A stretch of DNA of 64,000 nt. Source: Pseudonocardia kunmingensis (GTDB taxonomy: Bacteria; Actinomycetota; Actinomycetes; Mycobacteriales; Pseudonocardiaceae). The notes beneath the pieces were generated by a model. That model was not told the DNA's origin. It was given only the letters and a program-made list of their open reading frames with translations, and made no database searches. The position numbers were made by a program, and so were the translations under genes. The DNA is taken from positions 1-64,000 of the forward strand of contig NZ_VFPA01000009.1 of the NCBI RefSeq assembly GCF_006716445.1, read 5' to 3'. Below are positions 10,225 through 17,795 of the stretch, piece after piece. Position 1 is the stretch's first letter; the number at the start of each line of letters is the position of its first letter.

Positions 10225-10252
10225 CCGACCCGCGTGCCACGGCGCGGGTCGG
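10225..10252. terminator. Hairpin between ABM and DUF2630 genes
   Basis: Perfect 10-bp stem CCGACCCGCG / CGCGGGTCGG with an eight-base loop, starting three bases after the ABM stop codon. There is no U-tract. It could terminate or attenuate transcription before the DUF2630 gene, or protect the upstream message. Confidence 0.55.
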
Positions 10253-10290
10253 ACCGAGTAGAGAGTGCCGAGGCGGAAGGAGGCCCCGGG

Positions 10291-10539
10291 GTGACATCGG
10301 AGCAGGACCTGCTGGACCGGATCCAGCGCCTGGTCGAGGAGGAGAAGTCCCTGCGCGCCCGGCGTGGCGACGGCCGGCTGGGCCGTGACGCCGAAGCCGA
10401 ACGCCTCGACGCGGTGGAGATCCAGCTCGACCAGTGCTGGGATCTGCTGCGGCAACGCCGCGCGTTGCAGGAGGTCGGCCGCAGTCCCGACCAGGCGGCG
10501 GCGCGCCCGGCCGGCGAGGTCGAGGGTTACCTGAGCTGA
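10291..10539 (+). CDS. DUF2630 family small helical protein
   Basis: 82 residues starting GTG at 10291, with GGAAGGAGG upstream. The sequence is a helical hairpin: LLDRIQRLVEEEKSLRARR, then GRLGRDAEAERLDAVEIQLDQ and CWDLLRQRRAL, which is the DUF2630 pattern found across actinobacteria. No enzymatic motif is present. It is the last gene of the cargo operon and commonly lies near stress genes; its role is unknown. Confidence 0.8.
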   Translation: MTSEQDLLDRIQRLVEEEKSLRARRGDGRLGRDAEAERLDAVEIQLDQCWDLLRQRRALQEVGRSPDQAAARPAGEVEGYLS

Positions 10540-11178
10540 CCGTGTATGGGGCGCGGGCACCGAGCCGTACCGAGCACCTGCCTCTGGTCGCGGCCCGGCT
10601 CTCCGGGATGAAGCCCGGCGAAACCAAAGTCGGCCTCAACCCCGCCCAGTCCGCCTGATCCCGGCGCGTCGCACTCCTCCGGGTCGCGAGCTGGCGGCAA
10701 AAACCGCGCCACCGGGCTGAGCACGTCCCGGTCCGGGTCGGTGGTGTCCTACGGCTGGGGGGTGTCCGGACCCGCGTCCCCGCAGACGCTCGCTGGTTGT
10801 AGCCGGACACCCGGCGCGGGATGTCCGGGTAGCGCTCGGCGATCAGAGCCGCGTGTGGTCGAGGACCGACCAGGCCGCCGTGGGCGAGCAGAACCGGTGG
10901 TCGGTCCGACCCAATACGACGAGATCCAGTGTGCGATTGCCGCAGAGATCGCCGCCGCCGGCCGGGCCGCCCGCGCGCCGGATCCAGTGCAGCGTGCGCC
11001 GCGATGTCGAGCGCGCGTCCGGCGTCCGGCGTGCGCGCGCCGGACAGGACGTCGTGCCACGGGCCCGTCTCGGGATGCGCTCCCGCCCGACCCGCGCTAC
11101 GACGAGTGGATCACCGACGTCGCGCTGCCGTCGGGGATGGGGAAGACCCGAGCCCGGCCGTGCGTTGCACCGTGCGAG
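10540..11178. other. No confident gene
   Basis: This 640-base stretch within the transposon has open frames on both strands, but they are Arg/Pro/Ser-rich and none looks like a conserved protein. A short frame right after DUF2630 (EHLPLVAARLSGMKPG, ending at 10658) and another at about 11085-11150 (DPRYDEWITDVALPSGMGK) have better codon use and may be gene scraps. Confidence 0.4.
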
Positions 11179-11664
11179 ATGTCTGACCCCATTACCTGCA
11201 TCGAATGCGGGGGCCCGTTGCTCGAGGAGCGGGTGGAGCTCGGCTACCGGTACTGCACGCGGCCCGAGTGCCAGGCCCCGCACCACCGCGGAACGGTGGT
11301 CACCGCGATCGGGAACAACAAGAGCGCCGACACGCTGATCGTGGCCGACCCCGAGGAGATCGCCCGCCGCGGTGAGGCCGGCGAGTTCGCGCGCAAGGAC
11401 ACCGGGGTGGGGCTCGACTACCGCTCCGGCGGTGCGGTCTCCCGGTCCCGCCCGACCCGTCGACCCGGACCCGCCGGCGGGCACGCGCTCGCTCCTGTAC
11501 CGAGCCCGCGGTGGAGCGCCGACCAGGACAAGGTCGTGCGCCTCTACCACGACATGGGGCTGATCCCATCACAGATCGTCGAGCGGGCACGGCGGAACAA
11601 CCCCCGCCTGGGACTCACCGAGCGGCGGGTGGTGCAGATCCTCTCGGCGCCGCCGCGGAGGTAG
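11179..11664 (+). CDS. Hypothetical zinc-ribbon protein with C-terminal DNA-binding-like region
   Basis: 161 residues from the ATG at 11179. The N-terminus holds a likely zinc ribbon, CIECGG then YCTRPECQ, about 20 residues apart. The middle is low-complexity (RPTRRPGPAGG). The C-terminus (DKVVRLYHDMGLIPSQIVERAR) looks like a helix-turn-helix found in sigma or resolvase-type tails. The frame is open upstream to 10741, but that part is not protein-like. Not recognised as a named family; similar orphan genes travel on actinobacterial mobile elements. It lies between the cargo operon and a pseudogene patch. Confidence 0.5.
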   Translation: MSDPITCIECGGPLLEERVELGYRYCTRPECQAPHHRGTVVTAIGNNKSADTLIVADPEEIARRGEAGEFARKDTGVGLDYRSGGAVSRSRPTRRPGPAGGHALAPVPSPRWSADQDKVVRLYHDMGLIPSQIVERARRNNPRLGLTERRVVQILSAPPRR

Positions 11665-11704
11665 ACCTGCGTTTGTCCGGCCCCGTAGCGGGCAGCCGCC
11701 CGGC

Positions 11705-12080
11705 ATGGAGGCAGCCGTTCTGCACGAGCCCGGCACGACGCCCCGGTTCGGGACCTACGACGATCCGGTCGCCCACGACGAGAACGAGGCCGTCGTCGAG
11801 GTGACCGCGGCGGGCCTTAACCCGGTGGACCTGATCGTCGCGGCGGGCCGGTCCGCCGAGGCGCTGCGCCTGGTCCCGGGACTGGAGGGCGTCGGCTGGC
11901 ACCAGCGCAGGCGGGTCTATTTCGCCGGGGCCCGGGAGCCGTTCGGGTCCATGGCCGAGCGGACGATCGTCGCGCACACCGCGGGGTGATGAGCCTCCCG
12001 GACGACGCGGGGTGATGAGCCTCCCGGACGACCTGGACGACGGCACGGCCGCGTCGCTGGGCTGCGGGCTCGCCCCGGAC
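11705..12080 (+). pseudogene. N-terminal fragment of an NADPH:quinone-reductase-type MDR protein
   Basis: The frame MEAAVLHEPGTTPRFG, then EVTAAGLNPVDLIVAAG and FGSMAERTIVAHTAG is the N-terminal GroES-like domain of a zinc-free quinone oxidoreductase. It stops at about 11989 because of a frame change and a 26-bp tandem duplication. The next residues in the shifted frame, SLPDDLDDGTAASLG, are the following MDR segment. At about 12081 the sequence switches abruptly into an MFS transporter. The nucleotide-binding domain is missing, so this is dead. Confidence 0.7.
11981..12032 (+). repeat. Perfect tandem duplication, 2 x 26 bp
   Basis: The 26-base unit beginning GCGGGGTGATGAGCC and ending CCCGGACGAC occurs at 11981-12006 and again, without change, at 12007-12032. 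It lies inside the MDR fragment and adds to its frame damage. Perfect identity implies a recent replication-slippage event. Confidence 0.9.
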
Positions 12081-12330
12081 GGCGGCGCCCTGACCGGGTT
12101 CCGGCTGCTCCAGGGTGTCGGCGGCGCGCTGCTGATGCCCGGCAGCCTCGCCCTGATCGACGCGTCCATCCGCCGCGAGGACCGCGGCCGGGCGATCGGG
12201 ATCTGGGCCGGGCTGTCCGGCGTGACCTCCGCCCTCGGCCCGTTCGTCGGCGGATGGCTGGTGCGCGCCGTGTCCTGGCGCTGGGTGTTTCTGATCAACA
12301 TCCCGCTGGCCGCGGTCGCCGTCGTCGTCG
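12081..12330 (+). pseudogene. Internal fragment of a DHA2-type MFS transporter
   Basis: After the MDR fragment the frame becomes GFRLLQGVGGALLMPGSLAL, then DRGRAIGIWAGLSGV and WRWVFLINIPLAAVAVVVA. This is the TM4-TM6 region of a 14-TM EmrB/QacA-type drug exporter. It has neither N- nor C-terminal domains, and it ends at the res region of the transposon. It is a truncated leftover joined in frame to the MDR scrap by deletion. Confidence 0.75.
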
Positions 12331-12341
12331 CACAACCAAGG

Positions 12342-12459
12342 TTCTGCGACACGAACGATGAGACAACACGCGGACCACGCTCTTCCAGGTCGTCGTGTCG
12401 CAGAAGTTGGTACAAAAGTCGGCGACTGAGCAGGGATGAACACGCCGACTTCTGCGACA
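12342..12459. promoter_or_regulatory. Putative res site for TnpR
   Basis: The decamer TTCTGCGACA occurs at 12342-12351 and 12450-12459, and its reverse complement TGTCGCAGAA at 12396-12405. The three copies start exactly 54 bases apart. They lie immediately upstream of the serine resolvase, where Tn3-family res subsites and the resolvase promoter normally sit. The crossover subsite is not assigned. Confidence 0.7.
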
Positions 12460-12468
12460 ATTCTGGCC

Positions 12469-13041
12469 ATGTCGATCGTCGGCTACGCCCGAGTCAGCAC
12501 CGACCACCAGTCGCTCGACCAACAACGCGACGCGCTCACCGTCGCCGGTTGCGAGCGACTGTTCACCGATCAGCTCTCCGGCGGCGTGGGCGATAACCGC
12601 CCCGGGCTCGCCGCGCTGCTGGACTACGTCCGCGCCGGCGACACCGTGGTCGTGGTCGCCCTCGATCGACTCGGTCGAAGCCTGTCGGGGATCATCCGGA
12701 CCGTCGAAACCCTCACCGAGGCCGGAGTGCTGTTGCGCTCGCTGCGCGAAGGGATCGACTACTCGACCGCCACCGGCCGGATGCTCGCCGGGATCTTCGC
12801 CGCCCTCGCTGCCTACGAACGCGAGCTCATGCACGAACGCGCCGCCGCCGCCCGCGCCGCCGCGCGGGCGCGTGGCCGTCACACCGGCCGCCCGCCCAAG
12901 CTCACCCCGGCACAGACCCGCCAGATCCGCTCGCTCCGCGAACGCGGTGAGTCGATCTCCGACCTCGTCGCCGGCTACGGCGTCTCCCGGGCCACCATCT
13001 ACCGCGCCCTCAACACCGCCACCGAACCAGCACCTGCCTGA
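12469..13041 (+). CDS. tnpR: Serine resolvase of the Tn3-family transposon
   Basis: About 190 residues. The N-terminal catalytic domain starts MSIVGYARVS with Ser10 as nucleophile, and includes QLSGGVGDNRPGL and VVVVALDRLGRSL; the C-terminal helix-turn-helix is ESISDLVAGYGVSRATIYRA. The enzyme resolves cointegrates at res. I prefer ATG 12469 because the third res decamer ends at 12459. An in-frame ATG at 12436 would place that site inside the coding sequence. The gene lies 32 bases inside the right inverted repeat and reads toward it. Confidence 0.92.
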   Translation: MSIVGYARVSTDHQSLDQQRDALTVAGCERLFTDQLSGGVGDNRPGLAALLDYVRAGDTVVVVALDRLGRSLSGIIRTVETLTEAGVLLRSLREGIDYSTATGRMLAGIFAALAAYERELMHERAAAARAAARARGRHTGRPPKLTPAQTRQIRSLRERGESISDLVAGYGVSRATIYRALNTATEPAPA

Positions 13042-13072
13042 CGCCGGCTGCCCGGATCCCGCGCGATCGGGC

Positions 13073-13111
13073 CATATCCGCCCGATCTGTCCCGAGTACT
13101 ACGGCGACCCC
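13073..13111 (-). repeat. Tn3-type terminal inverted repeat, right (IRR)
   Basis: Read on the minus strand it starts GGGGTCGCCGTAGTACTCGG and ends CGGGCGGATATG, matching IRL at 35 of 39 positions. It is followed outward by TGCTC at 13112-13116, the second copy of the target duplication. A similar but diverged solitary copy is at 35777. Confidence 0.9.
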
Positions 13112-13116
13112 TGCTC
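13112..13116. repeat. Target-site duplication, right copy (TGCTC)
   Basis: Identical to 1403-1407. It marks the right boundary of the Tn3-family insertion. Confidence 0.9.
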
Positions 13117-13207
13117 GGTCGGCGCGGAGTTCGACGAGTCGGTCGGCGGCTGCTTGGTCGCCGCTGCACGTGACGATCGCCGGTGCCGGCGCGGCGGGCT
13201 GGGGAGG
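13117..13207 (-). pseudogene. 5'-side fragment of the gene interrupted by the transposon
   Basis: On the minus strand this reads ...GDQAAADRLVELRADR and, after virtual removal of the transposon, continues in frame into the fragment at 1043-1402. An in-frame stop lies at 13208-13210 and no ATG, GTG or TTG is seen between, so the original start is lost or the frame is also shifted here. Confidence 0.45.
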
Positions 13208-13459
13208 TCAGCGTCACCCCGTGCCGGATGGACGCGCTCGCCGAGGGCGACCTGTTCGTCGGCCCGGACTACTTCACCCACCCCCGGGCCGACCGTGTAC
13301 GAGGTGACCACCAGCTGCGCGCAGCATGAGCACGGGTGGCTGGAGGTCCGCGACCTCATCATGACCGACGCCCAGGCTGGCGGTCCTCGGTGTCGCTCAT
13401 CAGGACGGGGGGTCCTCCGCCGGTCGTCGGTGCGGATGTCGCGCTGCTGTCGCCCGGTG
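13208..13459. other. Gene scrap region between transposon and coiled-coil gene
   Basis: On the plus strand a short frame reads DALAEGDLFVGPDYF, followed after a one-base slip by PTVYEVTTSCAQHEHGW and LEVRDLIMTDAQAGG. This looks like a decayed small protein split by a frameshift around 13275. I do not recognise the family. Confidence 0.35.
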
Positions 13460-14764
13460 CTACTCGGTGGTCTTGCCCCGCCCGCGCCGCGAGGTCGACG
13501 GCGCGCGGGTCCCGGTGGTCCCGCTCTGCTCGGCGTCGGGGGCGGTGCTGAACCGGGACAGGACGGCGGCGAGCTGGTCACGGGCCTCCTGGCGCAGCGC
13601 GGCCCGCTCCTCGGCGGCTTCCCGGCGGACCTGGGCGAGCTCGGCGCGCAGCTGCTCGGCCGCGTTCCGGTCGTCGCCGGCGCGCCGCTCGGCGGCCGCC
13701 GCGTCGGCTTCGGCACGGGTGCGCGCGGTGGCCGCCTCGCTCGCCTCCTGCCGCGCGGCAGCGATCTGCGTGGCGGCGTCCCTGCGGGCGGTCTCGGCGG
13801 CCTGCTCCGCGGCGGTGGCGCGTTCCTCGGCGGCGGTGACCCGCTCGTCGGCGGCCGCGGTGATCTCGGCTCGGGCCTGCTCGACCTCGGCCCGTGCGGC
13901 CTGCGCGCGTTCGGCGAGCACCCGGTCCCGCTCGGCCTCGATCTCCTGGCGGTGCTGCTCCGCGGCCGCTCGCGCTGAGGTGACCTGCTCGCCGGCCTCG
14001 GCGCGTACCCGCTCCAGCTCCTCACGTGCAGCGGTCTCGTCGGCCACGGCCTGCTCCGCGCGCGCGGTCTGCTCGGCGACCCGGGCGTCGGTCTCGGCGG
14101 TGATCCGGGCGATCGTCTCGGCGGTCTCGGCGTGCACCGTCTCGACCTCGCGCAGGGCCTGCTCGGCGGCGTCGTCGGCCTGGGCGCGCTGCTCGGCTTC
14201 CTGTTCGGCGCGGCGGCGCTGCTCGCGGGCGTCCCGCTCGGCGGCGGCCTGCGCGCTCTGGGCCTCGGCCAGCCGCACCCCGGTCTCGCGCTGCACCTGC
14301 TCGACCTCGTACGCCGCGGCCTCCGGGTCCGCGACCGTGCGCGCCACCTCGCCGGCCCGCTCCAGGATCGCCCCGAGCTGTGCCTGCTGGTCGGCCAGCA
14401 CCCGCTGGGTCTGCCCGGCGGTCTCCTCGAACCGCGCGAGCAGCGCCCCGAACGACGCGCGCCCATCGGTCACCGGCCGCTCCGGCACCGCCGACTCCTG
14501 CTCGTCGCCACCCATACCCGGGCCTACCGGCGGCCCGCCGGCCGCGGCCAGCTGGAGCGCGCGCCGCGCGGCGAACGCCTTGGCGCGGTTGTGCCCGGGC
14601 AGGTCGCAGTACCGCGACGGCGCCCCCGGCCCGCCCGAGCGCTCGATCGGCCGCCCGCAGGTCTGCCCGCCCGGCCCGACCGGGAACTGGCACCCGCCCG
14701 CGCCGCCGTTCGCGTCTGCGTCCGCCCGGCCCGCAGGCCTGGTGCCGTGCTGCTCGTCTGCCAT
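13460..14764 (-). CDS. Long coiled-coil protein with N-terminal cysteine motif (KfrA-like in style)
   Basis: 434 residues. Residues ~20-65 hold Cys/His spacing that could bind zinc (GGCQFPVGPGGQTCGRP, then SRYCDLPGHNRAKAF). Residues ~100-410 form one uninterrupted Ala/Glu/Gln/Arg coiled coil (for example EQAVADETAAREELERV). The tail is basic (STSRRGRGKTTE). The plan resembles plasmid KfrA-type proteins, which bind their own promoter and form filaments that help partitioning, but the DNA-binding domain here differs. A palindromic AT-rich region lies just upstream. ParA/ParB are 1.3 kb away. Function is inferred from layout. Confidence 0.7.
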   Translation of the reverse strand: MADEQHGTRPAGRADADANGGAGGCQFPVGPGGQTCGRPIERSGGPGAPSRYCDLPGHNRAKAFAARRALQLAAAGGPPVGPGMGGDEQESAVPERPVTDGRASFGALLARFEETAGQTQRVLADQQAQLGAILERAGEVARTVADPEAAAYEVEQVQRETGVRLAEAQSAQAAAERDAREQRRRAEQEAEQRAQADDAAEQALREVETVHAETAETIARITAETDARVAEQTARAEQAVADETAAREELERVRAEAGEQVTSARAAAEQHRQEIEAERDRVLAERAQAARAEVEQARAEITAAADERVTAAEERATAAEQAAETARRDAATQIAAARQEASEAATARTRAEADAAAAERRAGDDRNAAEQLRAELAQVRREAAEERAALRQEARDQLAAVLSRFSTAPDAEQSGTTGTRAPSTSRRGRGKTTE

Positions 14765-14773
14765 GCGTCCATC

Positions 14774-14844
14774 ATACCGTTTCGTTTCGTTCTGTCAATA
14801 TGTTTTGTTCATATCGTTAATGACGTAACGTAACAGAACGGTAT
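14774..14844. promoter_or_regulatory. AT-rich nested inverted repeats upstream of the coiled-coil gene
   Basis: Outer arms ATACCGTT (14774-14781) and AACGGTAT (14837-14844) enclose inner arms ATATG (14798-14802) and CATAT (14810-14814). The stretch is strikingly AT-rich for this replicon and starts ten bases upstream of the minus-strand ATG at 14764. It probably contains the promoter and an operator, possibly for autoregulation. Confidence 0.5.
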
Positions 14845-14925
14845 TCGCGCGGCCGCTCGAACTCGGCCCTCCACGGCGGCGAGTTGTGCGACGCTCGGGC
14901 TCGTGGCGCGGGCGGGTCGGCGGCG

Positions 14926-15544
14926 GTGAGCAGGCTTGATACGGCGCTGAGCGTCGTCCGGACGGTGTTCACCGCCCGGCTGGCGCCGGTGCTGCTGCTC
15001 GTGTTCGTCGTGGTGTGGCCGCTGGCCGGCTTCCCGCGGTGGCCCCTGGTCCTGGTGCTCGGGCTGGCCGTCGTGCTGCGCGTGCTCGGGTTCGGCTACC
15101 TGCTCGCCGGCAAGCGCGGACCTGTGCTGCTCGTGGCGCTGCTGCTGGTCACCACCCTCGGGGCGTGGTCGCCGTGGCTGGCGGTGACCGCCCTCGGCGC
15201 GGGGATCGCGGTGGCCGGCGCGTTCCGGCTGCCGCGCTGGCAGCTGCTCGCGGTCGGGATGGTGCTGTTCCTGTGCGCCGGCGCCGGCTGGGTCACCGAG
15301 ACCGTGATCGCCGCGCAACAGCGGGCCGCGAGCTACGAGCAGACCCGCGAGCACAACCGCGCGCAGATCCTGCCGCGCTCACCCCCGGCAAGTCCTGGGC
15401 GCGGTGATGGAGACCGTCGCCGACGGCGACGCCTCGGCCGCGTGCTCGCTGTTCACCGCACCAGCGGAGGTGCAGCTGGCGGCCGCGTTCGACGCCCCGG
15501 ACTGCGCGGCCGCGGTACTCGCCAGGAACGAGCGCGTCACTTAA
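14926..15544 (+). pseudogene. Integral membrane protein, frameshifted
   Basis: From GTG 14926 the frame encodes about four hydrophobic helices (LAPVLLLVFVVVWPLAGF, WPLVLVLGLAVVLRVLG, VLLVALLLVTTLGAW, LAVGMVLFLCAGAGW) and then QTREHNRAQILPR. At the CCCCC run near 15382 the coding signal moves to the next frame, which continues QVLGAVMETVADGDASAAC, then APAEVQLAAAFDAPDCAAA, and stops at 15544. The periplasmic C-terminal domain is therefore out of frame. Similar membrane proteins occur in actinobacterial conjugative plasmids. A sequencing indel in the C-run is as likely as a real mutation. Confidence 0.6.
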
Positions 15545-15614
15545 CGGCCTGGCCCCTCGCGGCTGCTCGGAGACGATGTGCGCAGGCGCACGAGCGTGGA
15601 TTCACTTCCTCCCG

Positions 15615-15646
15615 TGCCGCCGATTAACCGCGGTTAATCGGCGGCA
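15615..15646. promoter_or_regulatory. 32-bp perfect palindrome, candidate parS copy 1
   Basis: A perfect palindrome centred between 15630 and 15631, with half-site TGCCGCCGATTAACCG. Its inner 22 bp (half-site CCGATTAACCG) recur at 15871-15894. The two copies flank the region upstream of parA, where plasmid ParB proteins usually bind. The sequence differs from the chromosomal parS (TGTTTCACGTGAAACA). Confidence 0.65.
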
Positions 15647-15870
15647 TCGTTTGACGAGGCCTGGCGGCCCGAGTGCAGCGTGTTGCAGCGAGGGACCAGG
15701 TCTCCTACTTCCACGTGTCCTCGCGCCAGCGCCGCAGCCACGTGCTCCGGTCACGTCGAGCTTCCGGGCCAGGCGGCCTCAGCTTGAGGCCGCCTGGCGG
15801 CCAGACGTCGCCGATCCGGATACCTGACGGGCGCACGCGGACGACGAGGGGTGACTCTCTCCATTCGGCT

Positions 15871-15894
15871 CCCGATTAACCGCGGTTAATCGGG
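15871..15894. promoter_or_regulatory. 24-bp perfect palindrome, candidate parS copy 2
   Basis: Half-site CCCGATTAACCG, followed by its exact mirror. It shares the 22-bp core with the palindrome at 15615-15646, 256 bases away centre to centre... the core centres being about 15630 and 15882. It sits about 105 bases before the parA start and may be both a centromere and a parAB operator. Confidence 0.65.
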
Positions 15895-15999
15895 GCGACG
15901 TTGCGGTGAGCCTGACCCTCCGCGGTGATCGCGCCCTCTACTATCGGCTGCGTCCGAAGTACCGGGCCTCGCCCGGGAAGCACACGGAGTGGAGTATCA

Positions 16000-16752
16000 G
16001 TGCCTACACAGGTGCATGTCGTTGCCAACCAGAAGGGCGGCGTGGGCAAGACGACCCTCGCCATGAACCTTGCAGCCGTCACGTACGACGTCCTCGTGAA
16101 TCCTGAGCCGCTCTTGCGGGCGACCGCAGAGGCGGTTGGGGATCCAGACAGCCCTGTCATGGTGGCGTCAACCGACCCGCAGGCATCGTCGGTGTGGTGG
16201 TCGCGCAGGGTCGAGCGAGAGGGCGGTCTACCTTTCGATTTCACACAGATCGAGGATCCAGCTGACCTACGTAAGCTGCGGAAACTGGGTAAGAGCCACA
16301 TCTTCGTCGATACGCCCGGCAGCCTCGAGGACGAGCGAATCCTCGTTGCAGCTCTGGACGAGTGCGACGACGTACTCGTTCCGATGCTGCCGGAGCCACT
16401 CGCGTACGACCCGTCTGCACGCACCATCCAGCAGGTCATCGGGCCACGCGGCATCCCGTTCAGGGTCGTGGTCAATGGGTGGGACCCCCGCGACGGCGTT
16501 TCGGACCTTCAACAGACGGCGCAGTACATCCGCAAGATGGGGTGGCCGATGTGCAACTCGGTCGTTCGGCGCTACAAGGTTCACACGAGGGCGAGCGCGA
16601 ACGGCCTGGTCGTGACCCAGTACCCGAAGAACCGGGTGGCGATGGAGGCCCGCGAGGACTTCTTCCGGCTCGCGCTTGAGCTCGGGTACGGAGGCGCCGG
16701 TTCGTCGGTCGCGTCGCAGCCGCACGATGCGGTCTTGTCAGCGGAGGTGTGA
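16000..16752 (+). CDS. parA: ParA-family partition ATPase
   Basis: 250 residues from GTG 16000, preceded by GGAG at the right distance. The deviant Walker A motif NQKGGVGKTT is at residues 10-19 with Lys12 as the signature lysine; the Walker B-like region is HIFVDTPG and the Walker A' region is ASTDPQASS. There is no N-terminal helix-turn-helix, so autoregulation would rest on ParB or another factor. It forms an ATP-dependent gradient on DNA that segregates ParB-parS complexes. parB begins two bases after the stop codon, and two palindromic candidate parS sites are upstream. Confidence 0.9.
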   Translation: MPTQVHVVANQKGGVGKTTLAMNLAAVTYDVLVNPEPLLRATAEAVGDPDSPVMVASTDPQASSVWWSRRVEREGGLPFDFTQIEDPADLRKLRKLGKSHIFVDTPGSLEDERILVAALDECDDVLVPMLPEPLAYDPSARTIQQVIGPRGIPFRVVVNGWDPRDGVSDLQQTAQYIRKMGWPMCNSVVRRYKVHTRASANGLVVTQYPKNRVAMEAREDFFRLALELGYGGAGSSVASQPHDAVLSAEV

Positions 16753-16753
16753 C

Positions 16754-17674
16754 GTGGCTGGCAAGCGCATCAATCTCGCCGAACTCGCCGACGACCCGCT
16801 GGAGGAAGCCCGGGTTCCCTCCTTCGTGGAGACGGCGCCCCGTTCGGCGCGCGTCGAGCAAGTCGCTGCGAACCCGAAGAACACCAGGGATGTGCACGGC
16901 CATCCCGAGAAGATCGCTAACATCGCGGAATCGATCCGGCTCCACGGTCAGCTGCAGCCATGCACGGTCGTCACCCGCGATGCCTTCCTCGCGATCTTCC
17001 CCGATCACACCGACGACGTGGGTCAGGCCGCCTTTGTGCAGGTGACGGGCGGACGCCGGCGAGCGGCCGTCCTTGAGCTCGGCCTCTCGACGATCGATAT
17101 CACGGTCAAGAACGCGCTCGCGGAGTCTCGAGCAAAGTTCATCTCGGCAACGGCCGCGGAGAACATCGATCGCGAGGACTACGACTTGATCGAGGAAGCG
17201 CGCGCCGTGCAGCTCCTCGTCCAGGAGTGTGGGACCGGCAAGGGTGCGGCCGAGCAGTTGGCTCGCACACCACCCTGGGTGACGCAGCGTCTCAACCTTC
17301 TGAAGCTGGAGCCAGAGCTGCATGCGGCGTTGCGGGCAGCCGAGATTCCGTTGCGCGAGGTGCGAGATCTGCACAAGCGAAGTCGAGACCAACAGCTTGC
17401 AGCGTTGAGTGCGTGGCAGAGGCTGGTGGAGTCACGCCAACAGGTCGATGGGAAACGGTGGCGGGGGTATGAGGAGGAGGAGTCCGACCTTGCCGCTGGA
17501 AACGGCTCAGTAGCCGGTTCAGCAGAGAAGACCGCTGCGTCGCGACGCTCCCCGGTCGCGGCGGCGATCATCCGGTTGGGCGGCACGCCAGCGAAGATCG
17601 CGCAGACACTACGCGCCGAGCTGTCACCTGAGGACCGACAGACGCTTGCCGAGGAGCTCATGCGCGAGTCTTGA
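16754..17674 (+). CDS. parB: ParB-family partition protein
   Basis: 306 residues from GTG 16754, directly coupled to parA. The ParB N-terminal domain includes IANIAESIRLHGQLQPCTVV and the nucleotide-binding-like GGRRRAAVLELG and AAENIDREDYDLIEEARAV. A helix-turn-helix follows (GAAEQLARTPPWVTQRLNLL). The C-terminal part is for dimerisation. It should load onto parS, most plausibly the GATTAACCG palindromes just upstream. A strong hairpin closes the operon. Confidence 0.88.
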   Translation: MAGKRINLAELADDPLEEARVPSFVETAPRSARVEQVAANPKNTRDVHGHPEKIANIAESIRLHGQLQPCTVVTRDAFLAIFPDHTDDVGQAAFVQVTGGRRRAAVLELGLSTIDITVKNALAESRAKFISATAAENIDREDYDLIEEARAVQLLVQECGTGKGAAEQLARTPPWVTQRLNLLKLEPELHAALRAAEIPLREVRDLHKRSRDQQLAALSAWQRLVESRQQVDGKRWRGYEEEESDLAAGNGSVAGSAEKTAASRRSPVAAAIIRLGGTPAKIAQTLRAELSPEDRQTLAEELMRES

Positions 17675-17681
17675 ACCCAGT

Positions 17682-17718
17682 GCCGACCGTGCTCGCGGAT
17701 GTCACGAGCACGGTCGGC
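17682..17718. terminator. Hairpin terminator after parAB
   Basis: A perfect 14-bp stem (GCCGACCGTGCTCG and its mirror) with a nine-base loop, starting eight bases after the parB stop codon. No U-tract, as is common in actinobacteria. Confidence 0.7.
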
Positions 17719-17795
17719 GGGATGCGGGTTGACGTGTTCCCGATCGATGCTGATGGTTCGGCGGACCGTGTTAAGGGATGGCACAAGCCGGAAAG

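Noticed and set aside
15380-15390. Programmed ribosomal frameshift in the C-run of the membrane-protein gene
   Set aside because: There is no slippery heptamer with a downstream structure of the usual type, and other genes here carry similar unprovoked indels.
15601-15900. CRISPR-like or iteron array
   Set aside because: The repeated element occurs only twice, is palindromic and has no regular spacers, so parS-type sites fit better.
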